A stretch of 64,000 nucleotides of DNA from Eleginops maclovinus (taxonomy: Eukaryota; Chordata; Actinopteri; Perciformes; Eleginopidae), in contig NC_086350.1 in NCBI RefSeq assembly GCF_036324505.1, positions 14,569,532 to 14,633,531 of the forward strand. The letters run 5' to 3'. Shown piece after piece: positions 26,802 to 43,127 of this stretch. Every line of letters begins with the position of its first letter. Position 1 is the first letter of the stretch. Both the position numbers and the translations under genes were made by a program. The notes beneath the pieces are model-generated. The model was not told the origin of the DNA. It saw nothing but the letters and a program-made list of their open reading frames with translations, and searched no databases.

Positions 26802-27758
26802 GGTAAATATCCAGTTATCAGTCTATTCAAATCTCACACTCTCCTGTTCCTGCACGGTATAAACCCTTTTCCATACCTGGCCTTTGTCAATATGTGTTTT
26901 TATACAAGCACACATCTATAAAAGTGTGCACTTTGTCACGTGCTGCTGCTTTGACTCCACCCGTTGTGAGAAGGGTTAGTGCGACTCCTTAGAGACCTGG
27001 TACTTTCCAGTTTGGAATAGGTCTTACCTCCAGTCTTTCAAGAAAACTCTTACAGGAAACAGGAAACAGTGAAACTGAATTTCCAACAACTTTCCAAGGA
27101 TGTTCTTTTCTCTACCAAAATAACATGCACGTGTTTGTGTTTTCCCCGTAATAATAAACGTACTGTATATGATCTATTCTCATAAGAATGTCTCTGTAAT
27201 AAATGGCATTGATAAACAACAGCTGTAGACAGACAAACACGCACAGGGCTTTGAAGAAATGTGACTCTGCACTCGGTACTCAAAATACTGTGTATTATAC
27301 TTTATATATTCAGTATGATAATTATTATAAATCTCTGTAAGTCTGTGTTACAGAGACATCAAGTGGTAGGAATCGGCCTTGCATTTAGGCCTGCTACAAA
27401 CCTTAAAAAGCTAACTTTTTGTTCAGTGTTGAGGACGAACCTTAAAAAGCAAACTTTTTGTTCAATGTTGAGGACCAACAAACGTAGCAATGATGGAACA
27501 GAATATACTGTACAAATGGGGCGATTAAATGTTTTTGGAATAAACAAACAATGTATTGAGAAAGTCATTGTCTACAGATGTTAGCGTATGTTGATAAAGT
27601 TTATTCAAACTGATGACGTCGTGGATTCCACGTTGGCCCGGACGTGGCAGTCGGCAGACCTCAGTGGAGTTGTAACCGGATCAGTGTGAAACGACCACAC
27701 GTCGCTGCTGCCTTGGCTAATATCAGTTCTTCATTAATTCAAACACCGTCAGCCAGCT
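26802..27758. promoter_or_regulatory. shared intergenic promoter region, TMEM116-like (-) and ARF (+)
   Basis: The two start codons face away from each other across 957 bp. Near the ARF side are TGACGTCG at 27614-27621 (CRE), CCACGTTGGC at 27628 and GGACGTGGCA at 27640-27649. These resemble binding sites of the CREB/CREB3/ATF6 bZIP group. A 39-bp unit is duplicated in tandem at 27399-27476. Confidence 0.5.
27399..27476. repeat. two 39-bp tandem units
   Basis: Units beginning AACCTTAAAAAGC and ending TGTTGAGGAC occur back to back with about three differences. They lie in the shared promoter interval. Confidence 0.85.
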
Positions 27759-31081
<3,323 letters not shown>

Positions 31082-34000
31082 AGAAGGATCGGCTGGACAA
31101 ATGAGAGAGAAACACTGAACACAACAGGATGGGAGAGAAGGCAAAGACATTCAATCCAGAAACATTTGGCCTTCCAGCACGAATGTTCACAATAAGGACA
31201 AGGCTGGTGGACAACAATGTAATCATCTTTCGACATTTTAAAATAACTTTTTTTCCTCTTTTATCATCAATGATATTACCATATTATCTCTTGACATAGT
31301 CTCTATTTTTCTCCTTTCGTTCCTAAGCTCTTTAAACAGCGATATGTTGTAATGACACATATAGTTGCACGATGAGCAAATGGCCTGTTAGGGAAATTTC
31401 ATGGAAACAATGCATAGAATAATGGGAGGTGTTTTCCACTCAAAACCTTGGCTCCTGTCTAGGTAGCATTTACATTAATTGACCACTTTTATAATTCTTG
31501 GACTTTCTTACAGCCATTGTCGAGCCTAGGTTGGGGGTATGATAATATAGAGCTTCGGTGAGGGACAGCTTGTAGGTTGCCTCAGGGTGTCAATCCCTTG
31601 GTCCCCTCCTGGATATTTGACTCCCTTAGTACTGCACTGCTCTGTCTCCTGCAAACTCATTTTTGTAAGGGCCTTTAACGCTGCGTAGAGAAATATGGCG
31701 ATTGCAGTGATTTGTTGGTAGTGTGAATACACGTGACCTCCGAGTAAATGGATCCCAAAAGGAACATTGTGCCTTCTGGTCCTTCGACACACAAATCTGA
31801 GTAATCCTTTCCATATCCCATTCTGATGTCATACGCCCTCATAAGATGCTTTAGTGACTTCTGCTTTTCGAGGACGAATAATGGGTTGAGACATTTCCTT
31901 TTGTTCTGCAATGAATGAAGTTCGGTAAAATCCCGTTTCTGAGTGTAGATCGCTTCTTTACAACTTGTATCCACTATGAACCAGGTTTTTGTCCTGTTTA
32001 AACATGTGTGGCTCTGCACTCCTCTTCTTCCTTTTCCTGATAGCTTTTATCAGAAAGGCTTTGATTTAATGTCAGTTCTTCAATTTACTTTAACAAAAAA
32101 TCTCTTTTACCATAAAACGAGGAAGGAAGCGTTTGTTCAGTTTTGACTGCCCAATGTTGTGTAACACAGTAAAGTAGCATGTTTTTGTTGTTTGAGTTTG
32201 TTGTACTTTCTGAAGGTTAATACTGTATTATAATCATAATTATTCTACCCCTCTTGAAACACAAATCATCCTCTGCCTTTAGTTTGTGTTTGTGTATACA
32301 TTCCAACCTATGCTTGCAGATGCTGGAGCTGCCACTCTTTAAATTAGCAAAAGAATATTTTACAAAAACGCTCTGAAATAAAGACTTTAAAAAAAGAGTA
32401 TGCGTTTTGGAATCCACTCATTGTTGATGACAGACAGTTGTCACTTTTCTCTGTAATTTAAGTTGTTACCTATGAAAAGCATTATGAAAAAATATCTGGA
32501 TGGGCAAATCAGATTATCCTTACTACATTTTCAAATACTTTCATAATTTCCGGTTCAAAAACTCCAAACTAAGGGTGGAGCAGTTTGCAAATGTATTCTT
32601 CTCCATGAGACTGTGGTGGTCTATGAAAACCACTACACTTCCTCAAATGTCCTGCTTTGTGGTAATGTACATTTGTTTAAAGGTCTCCTATTATGCTCTT
32701 TTATGGCATATATTATAGGTCTCATATATATATTTTTCAAAAACACTTCTCTGACGTGTTTTGCTCAAAATGCCAAACAGATCATGCATTTTAGCCAAGG
32801 GGCAACCTCCGGGGCTGAGCGGTGAAACGCATACGGAAGTGCCAAAAACTGCAGTTCATCGAATGGCCGCGTGGCCTGGCTCCAAAACAGCTATTTACAT
32901 AGACCCCCCCCATGTTAAAATGCCAATTTATACAGCAGAAATAAACATGTCTACAGCGTGGTACAAAAATTGCTTTTGGTCTGTATAGATCATTTCCCTA
33001 TTCATGACAACTGTGAGGAGGGTGAATGTCTATATAACTCTCCTGTTTTAATTATATTAAGGCTTAAAGTTATGCATAATTAAGGGCGTGGTCGCTTTGA
33101 TTGACAGGTTGGCGCCGCGGTCAGTGGGTGCTAGTCGCTAGTTGTCTGCTCTGCTAGCTCCGCTAACAGTCACTGCACTTGACCTGTCGGACATGTTGGT
33201 GGTGTTGGTGCCCAATTATCAGACATAATATGGCTTGCTCTGCGCAATTCATTGTACTAATAGACCGTCCAAGAAGTCTGGTCTCCAGTTTTTTCGGTAA
33301 GTGAAATTTATGTCAAGTTTTGTTGTATAGTTTCAGGTAAACTTACCTTGAGTAAGACGACCGGCAACCAGTAGCAACGAGACCACAGAGTGTTCTGTTG
33401 ACTTTTAGCGGCCGCGGGATAGCGCCGCGAGTAGCATACGGTAGCATGTAGCCTAGCTTGGAAGCCTTCGCTAGCTTGGTAGCTTCGAGCTAGATGGGCG
33501 TGTTTCAGTAGCCACGCCCGCTTCAGCTCCAACCCTATGTCCATATTTGGATTAGCCGGGAGGGGGCGGGAGGTAGACTGAGAAGATGTCGACGGTGGGA
33601 GTCGCCCACTTTGACCTTCATTACGGCTCTTCACAAACCTATGGGTGGCGTCACGGATACTACGTCCATTATTTATACAGTCTATGATTTTAGCATGTCC
33701 GCTATGCTTTCCTTCTGTTTCAGCCCCGTTTTCGAAAGTGCTGATTCTGTGACTTTCCCTTTCATGCAAATGAGCTGCTGCTAGCCACGCCCCTTTGTCT
33801 GAAGAGAGAAGTTTCTAACTATAAAAGACATCAAAAAGTGCATTTTGCATAATAGGGGACCTTTAAAGTAAGCTGCAACACAAAAAGCACACCACTTATA
33901 TGTTGAAAATGTCCCTTAGCAGGTAAGCTAAGCTATTATTTGCTCAATATTTAAAGGTTATGGGTGTTAATAAGCTTTACCGGGTCTTGTGCAGAAACCA

Positions 34001-35169
34001 ACAATAGGGAGAGTTCAAAGCAATAACCCTGAAACGCCCATCAATACTATTCAGAGGCAGCAAGTCAACATTACTAACCTGCTGTTGACCATTGTTCTGA
34101 CCTAATAATGATTAAGAATTGCAGTGACCAAGTTAATCTACATGTATATGGTAATGGTAGCTGCATGTTAAAGTCAGGTATGATTGCTTGCTTTTTCTGA
34201 AAGTGGACAGTGATTTTCCAAATCACCCATCTTGCTTGCATAATGTCACATAACTAATTATTTTCATTAAGGTACTGAGGTAACGCTGCAGACCTCCCAC
34301 GGAGTAGCAGGAAAGGAGAGGGAGATTTAGCTTCATCATATGTGTGCTAGTCCTTTTCTGCACTGCAGGGGGCGATGTGTCCAGAGCGGCACCATCAGAC
34401 ATGGGAACAAACAATAAGCTTACATCTGTAGGTTGGTTGACATAACCTTAAAATGAAGACCATAAAGTAAAACACATTTACGTATTTTAGGAAGTCTGGT
34501 TTTCTACTGCTTTCCACTCATCAATGTTTACATAATGTTTAGGGAGTTGCTAGCTAGTAAAGGGAGACAAACCGCTGGTGTGTTTTGATCAAATCATCTC
34601 TTCTTTTCTTATTATTTTCATTTCACAATTTTACTAAACAGAAATTCCATTGGTGATCCAATTATCATTATTATTAATATATCGGAAACGGTATCTGGTG
34701 TCAGGTTGTAAGGACCTCCTACATTGTTCATTGGTTAACGTATAAGCTTAATATAATTGGCTTAATGTTTGAATGTCTGTTCTAATGTATTTATGACAGC
34801 TAATCTGGCTTACTGGAGCTGGGGAAACACTGCACAGTGTGTTCTGCTGCCTTAGGCACCACTTTCCTTTCCTGTTCTTTTTAACTCTGGAACATTACAT
34901 AAGATGTACAGCTTCACTGTCCAGTAAGGTAAGGTAAAGTTATAAACACGATTGATTGTATTATATTGTATAGTAGTATACTGGCATTTTTTCATTCTTT
35001 GCATTTTTTATATTGTTTGATGACCTTTCCAGATGATTATTTTTTGAAGATTCATTCACAACATGCTAAGTTACCGGTGCCTGACCACATACATGTCAGT
35101 TCTAAAACCTGTGTCTGAATCCTTTACATGGCTCACATTGATGTTGGGGGTTTCTTGTTCTGCAGGATA
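31082..35169. other. ARF 3' UTR, TTAA element copy 2, and upstream region of ptpdc1
   Basis: ARF 3' UTR extends to about 32400 (AATAAA 32377-32382). The mobile element fills 32677-33866. From 33870 to 35169 no coding exon is evident. A CTCF-like core lies at 34361-34376. A possible 5' noncoding ptpdc1 exon ending near 34928 (cagtaag|gtaagg) cannot be confirmed. Confidence 0.4.
32677..33866. mobile_element. nonautonomous TTAA-flanked element, copy 2 (longer)
   Basis: The left end TTAA-AGGTCTCCTATTATGC and right end GCATAATAGGGGACCT-TTAA are inverted repeats with a single mismatch over 16 bases. TTAA at both edges fits a piggyBac-like target duplication. The 1.2 kb interior shares blocks with copy 1, and near 33660 carries ATTTATACAGTCTATG, seen in other fish repeats, so it may be a composite. 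The 153-codon minus frame inside (33308-33769) has no transposase motif. Confidence 0.8.
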
Positions 35170-38100
35170 ATGCCGACCTTACCAGTACCGCAGCCTTCCT
35201 TATCCCAGGCCAGGGAGAATCTGGTGAACGCTTTCCCACCCAATCTCCTCTGTCTGCTGGCCTGCGGAGGAATAGGTTGCCGCTATGAAGGACCAGAGTG
35301 TTGGAAATTAAATCAACAGGTCATTCGAGGCATTTTCTCCTCCTGGTGAGAGGATGTGATTGCAGTCTCATAGATGTGACTCTTTGCTTTATCAATTTAA
35401 CAATAAGAGTCAATTCACAGAATTCTTTAACTTCTTGCTTTTGCAGGGTGACAGATGACATCCTGGCCATGGCACGGCCGTCTAGTCGTCTAATTAAGAA
35501 GTACAAAATCATAGAACAATTTCAAAGGTAATCGTTTTGATTGTTATTTCTGTAATGTTTGTGTTTTCCCTGTGTGTGGGTTTGCATGATACATGAGAAG
35601 CAGTAGGAATTATGAACCTTCTTAAAAGATGTGACAACGTAGTATGTACAACCTCCTGCCCGCTTACATGTTATTTTATCATCTGTTACTTTTTTGTGAT
35701 AAAGAAATCTGACATCATTACTTTTTGGTAAGACGAAAGAAATATGACCTTTTAAGACACAAACACAGCACTAGTGTCCACCGTGTTCTTAATTTACGAC
35801 TTTGTTCCAGGTTAAACATCAGATCAATCATCAACATGCAGCTCCCTGGAGAGCATGCTCACTGTGGACCTCCCATAGAGCCTGAAAGTGGTTTTACCTA
35901 CTCCCCACAGACCTTCATGGACAATGACAGTGAGATTGTGATACAATTAATTCAAAAACTGACTGCCGTCTTTATATCAGAATAAATGACAAAGTGGGAC
36001 ATCTAGATAAACATTCAAGGTTAAAAAATATTATAAGAGACAGTTTTAGTCTCTGCTTATTCTGAGTTGCAGTGTTTGTGTGTATCTTCATGGCTTACAA
36101 ACACAGTTAATCCCAAAGCATGTCAACTGTGTGCACGTATTTGTATTTTGCAGTTTACTTTTACAACTTTGGGATGCAAGACTTCAATGTGTCCTCCCTT
36201 GTTGGTTTAATTGATGGGGTGAAGGTTTTGGCGTTTGCACTGAAGGAAGGCAGGGTGGCAGTGCACTGCCATGCAGGCCTGGGCAGATCAGGTATGTGTA
36301 AACAAAAACACAGTATGTGTCAGCTTGTGTACGTTATGCTCATGAATATTCAGTATGTTTTCTTGCTGCTCAACAGGCGTCCTGATAGCCTGCTACTTGA
36401 TTTACACCCTGCGCATCAGCCCAAGTGAGGCCGTTCACTATGTGCGGATCAAACGGCATCACTCTATCCAAACTCGTGCACAGCTGAGCCAGGTTTTTGA
36501 CTTTGCTCGCCTGTTTGGCTCACAGCTGGTTCAATACCCAGACCCTTGCCTGCGGCACGGAGTCCCTTTCAGCCTGCAGCAGTACCTAAACCGACAGGCC
36601 ATACAGCTGCATGGCCAGGAGTCACGCACCCTCAAACAAACACCCAAGGTCAGGACCTCCTCATTGTACTACATTATTTCATTGCCATAAACACAAATCA
36701 CTGCACATTTGTTTAACTGCAGTTTACCTCCTCCTCATTTTAACCTTGAAATAGGTGGTGTACCTCCTGTGTGTGTATCTCTCCTGCTTAGCCCTGGGTC
36801 TCCCTGCCCCTCCAGAGATCCAGGCTGAGCTGGACAAGAGATCAGCACTGAGGAGCCTGAACAGGACTGTGAGGGAGACCCTGGTGTCCCAACAGTGCTT
36901 GCCCTTACTGAGAGAGCATCACAAGCGGCCAGGAGTCAGTTCAGGGTTGGTGCCCTTCTGGGACGAGCCACTGGGTTTCTTGACAAGGAAGAGAGAAGTG
37001 CTGCAAGACAAACGCAGCTACAGTGACTCTGACCTCAGCAAGATCGCAGTAAATGAGGTCCAATTTACTTTATTTGTCCACATTACTGTATATTCTTCTT
37101 TTGTAAATCAAACTGATAATTTAGTCTTTTCTCACTCTGTTTCATTCCCTCCTGAAGGATCTGGAGTTGAGTCCATACTTCTCCTCAGAAGCAGGAAATG
37201 AGAGAGAGTGTTGTGTAAAGGATCTGACACAACCTGATCGGAGAGCAGCTAGTCCGATCCTTGCCAGCTTTAAACAAGGCCTACAGACCACCAAAAAGGA
37301 ATCTCAAATACTTAACACGTCAATATCTAGCAACAACTGTGCTCTGAGGTCAAAATGCCTACCTAAAAAGGCACTTCCCAAATACAGCTCCAACTGTGAG
37401 GTAACTGAAATTATTATATAGTAAAATACTCTATAAAATCTGATGTGAATGTGTTCAACATTTTGTATATGTGCCACATAAAGTTGAGCAGAAATCCACA
37501 TAACCCAGGCCCAACCTCAGTTGCTGTTGCTAAGGCATTGGCAGATCATTGTCCACCGACAGAAAACATCCTGCAAAGATCAGCTCTGCTGCAGGTGAGC
37601 AACACTGGTTCAAACGTGGTTTAACATCTCAACATCTCACCTTAATTTCTAGCTCTGATGAATACTTTGACCCACCTTCAACAGGAGGAACTGAACAGCA
37701 GTGACTGTGGCTGGGCTCTGCTGCTCACTGAGTCAGATCCTCAGGTTCTCAGCTGTCTGTTGTGGACCTGGCTGGAGATGTTAAAGGTCAGTGGCAGCAA
37801 ACAAGAGGTCATGATTACAGTATTACATTATACATGTGAAGCAAATAATATACACATTTGAATATTAGTTTTCACTTTCCATCCTTAATTAAAGATCTCT
37901 CTGTCGTAATATATCTATTTGTTTCAATGTCACACAGGAGCCTGTTCTGAGTGCAGAGGATGTAGACAGGTTGATTTGTAATGATAACAAACAGAAACCT
38001 CTCAGTGTGCTCAATAAGGTAAGGCAACAGATGTATGATAAGATCTATGACTCTTGAGTATTTACCTTAAGAAACGTTTGCATTCTTAACCTAATTGGCA

Positions 38101-38540
38101 TATATTAAAATCACTTATTTGAAATGTCCCCACAGCCACAGAGACACACCATCTATTGCCTCCTGAACTGTGTGAGCACAGTGACCAGCCTGTGTCCACA
38201 CAGACAGGATGCAGTGCTGCAACGACTGATGCAGGCACTAACAAGGGTGAGATACATGTGGAGTCATAGTATGTTACATTTGTGCATTTCTATTAAAAAG
38301 GTTTTAATATCAAGCTGTATATACTAGTTCAATAATAAGCCTTTTTTAAATCAACAGCGCGCCTATGAGGAAATGCCCAGCCTGGCAACGATAATGAAGG
38401 TCCTGAAGGCAGGGTTTGAGAGAAACCTCCCACAGCAACATCAATGCTCCACTTTCAAGAGCAGAGTCCTAATTATGTTAAGACTTGCAGTTGTATTAAT
38501 ACTTTTACACACTTACACCATTCTCAGAAGGGATCAATGA
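35170..38540 (+). CDS. ptpdc1: PTPDC1-like dual-specificity phosphatase
   Basis: Twelve exons: 35170-35345, 35447-35527, 35811-35929, 36154-36291, 36377-36648, 36755-37057, 37158-37395, 37509-37594, 37685-37786, 37938-38018, 38136-38246, 38358-38540; about 629 residues. The start MPTLPVPQ follows an acceptor, so a 5' UTR exon is implied. ACGGIGCRYEGPECW and WVTDDILAMARPSS match human PTPDC1. The catalytic loop is VHCHAGLGRSG (HCx5R intact) with the preceding IYFYNFGMQDF. The C-terminal half is shorter than human but keeps RSYSDSDLSK and LLWTWLEMLKEPVLSAEDVDRL. PTPDC1 has been linked to cilium length. Two oddities: the exon 7/8 junction must use a phase-1 donor (AACT|gtgagg), because the better-looking GAG|gtaact breaks the frame. 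The last exon ends in a hydrophobic segment. AATAAA at 38797. Confidence 0.88.
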
Positions 38541-39208
38541 GCGGAAATATGAAAATCGCTAAATAAGGAGTAAAGGTCTTATTAGTCATAGAAGTGTTGA
38601 ATTTACAAGTTAATGCATTCAATTTTAAGAAGAGCAGATGCATGGCTGAGTGCTGTTAGTGTTATTTTGATATAAAATGAATGTTCTATAGCAGTTAGGG
38701 TTTTCCTTGTATTTTTCTGTATCCGGCTCACAATCGAAAGAGACTAACCCATTGGCCAGTGCTGCATATTGTTATTAAAGAATTGCTAAAAATGTAAATA
38801 AATCCCATACAGCAGAATTCAAAGAGTACTCTGATACAATTTACATTTTACATTAGGCTAAATATAATTTTTCATGTATACTTTTAGTAGTGTATAAATT
38901 ACTGTAACGTTGCACGAGCAGATTGAATCCAAACTGTGTATCCACAGTATGATCTGTGGCCTGTTCAACCTCCCATGCCTAATAAATCATTGACAGTCTG
39001 CATACTGGGTTTTGTGTTATAACATATTGGGCATTCCTTTGAACTGCTGTTGACACTCACATTCATATTAAACGTGTCAAAGAGTCGTCTCCATGGCAAT
39101 GTTGTCATAGCACTAAACGATCTGTGTTTGGGTTCAGTGCACATGCTGAGTTACGACTGTTCATAATAACAGAACCTCACAGAGAGTCACTCACAGCAGG
39201 AGCAGGAT
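38541..39208. other. ptpdc1 3' UTR and odf3 promoter
   Basis: AATAAA signals at 38797 and 38981 can end the ptpdc1 transcript. odf3 exon 1 begins before 39209. This leaves under 250 bp for the odf3 promoter, which holds an X-box-like sequence. Confidence 0.5.
39087..39100 (+). promoter_or_regulatory. candidate RFX X-box upstream of odf3
   Basis: GTCTCCATGGCAAT is an imperfect palindrome close to the RFX X-box GTTGCCATGGCAAC. It lies 109 bp before the odf3 ATG. RFX factors drive cilium and flagellum genes, which fits the gene; binding is inferred. Confidence 0.55.
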
Positions 39209-41534
<2,326 letters not shown>

Positions 41535-43127
41535 CTTGGTGTTTGAACTGGAATTCATCATGAATAAAGCAAAAATCAGATTTGATCAGATTTTTGATTT
41601 GCGTCAGTTAGCGTCCCGTTGACTTAGCACTTGCTATTTTGTCAGGGTTAATTTCACAATCAGTATTTTAAATAAATATACTGAATTTGATAAAGGTTTC
41701 AAGACTGTATACATTTGACATTTTTAATATGATATATTTGTAATGAAGATATAAAGGCATTTGTTTCGCTTTGAAAATAAAGTCTTTAGTATGGAAATTG
41801 TTATTGGGAACAATAAAACACTGTATAATTGCTTTTCCATTTTTACAAAAGTAAGATGTGAAGCGTATGTGCTTCAAGGACATCTCTTGTGGTAACAGGT
41901 AGAGGAATAATTCCCTATTATACTTTTTTATAATCTGACTGTATGATACACTTGCTCTCTTTTTGAATACTTATTCATTTGGTCCTGCGGATGCAAAGTT
42001 AACTACAAAATCCCATTCCTCAATGCCATTTAAAGCAAATGTTAAAAAAACAGGATTAGATACTATAATTACTTTAAAAGAGCTGTGTCCTAATTAAACA
42101 TGTTAGTGATACAATGCTGCTATTATTCAGTCACTGGTTGAGATCACATGGGAGCTATGAAAAAAAACAAAGATAAAAGAGCTGAATTTTGGGAAGAATA
42201 AATGAATTATAAAGTGGAATAAAAGAAAGTAATAAAAAACAGATGTGTCATACTCGTCCTGTGTAGTAAACAATGCTAAAATGATTTGGAATCAGTAGGT
42301 CACATGACATTGGAGCTTTTGAAACAAGTGGAATAAAATCCAGTAAAAAAAACTGTTTCCAGTAGAATAATACTTGGTATGAAATGGGAATCAATGGGTC
42401 ATGTGACTTTGAAGCTTTTGAAAATAAATTAAATGATCTTCTATTATACTATTTTTCAGATAAATCCATGACACATCATTAGCTATACAACTTCTAATTA
42501 TGTTTCACTAATATGGGCAGTTAGCAAATTGGAAATAAGAGTCACATAGCCTTTTCGACAGGCACTTGTAAGGGCAGCACGAACCCTGACAAGGAGGTCC
42601 TTCAGGCGTCCCCGTTGCATAGAAACGGAAACCTTCGGCGACATCATTAAACATCTACAGACGTTAATGTGCGGATAACAAGACAACAACCCGTTCATTG
42701 TGATTGAAGATCCGAATATGCACACGACAGTCGGCGACATTTGGATAAGTGCTCTAGCTTAACAAATGCTATTAACGCTACTAGCTGACTGTTAACTAGC
42801 TGAGTTTAGTGGTCCAGGGTTTGCTGTATGTACCGTACTCAAAAGAGACTTTAAAAGACTAATGTAATCAGTTAACATCTCTGGACTATTCTCAGGGTTG
42901 ATTAGCAACCGCTTAGTATGTGAGGCTAAACTAACCAGTGTAATGAGAGATGTAAGGCCGAGCCTCACTATGTTTACATCTGCTAGCTAACACTCACTCC
43001 CTTTGTCAATTGCTGTCGGATGCTAGCTTCTGTACATCAGCTTTTCAGGGTGTTATCAATTCAGCTGGGCCAGAGTTTGCTTATGCAATCATCCTAGTCA
43101 AATCAGTTGAAAGACAAAACAGTTGAA
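41535..43127. other. odf3 3' end, AT-rich spacer and rabl2 promoter/5' UTR
   Basis: odf3 polyadenylation is at about 41563-41590. 41600-42490 is AT-rich without genes. At 42429-42460, TTAAATGATCTTCTATTATAC resembles the left end of the TTAA elements, perhaps a fragment. 42500-43127 is richer in CpG and holds the rabl2 promoter with an X-box-like site. Confidence 0.45.
42614..42626 (+). promoter_or_regulatory. candidate RFX X-box upstream of rabl2
   Basis: GTTGCATAGAAAC consists of GTTGC and AGAAAC half-sites with one base fewer than the usual 14-bp X-box. It lies about 500 bp before the rabl2 ATG, in a CpG-richer stretch. Confidence 0.4.

Noticed and set aside
33308..33769. 153-residue minus frame
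   Set aside because: Lies within the TTAA element, has no transposase or other motif, and its Arg/Ser-rich composition looks incidental.
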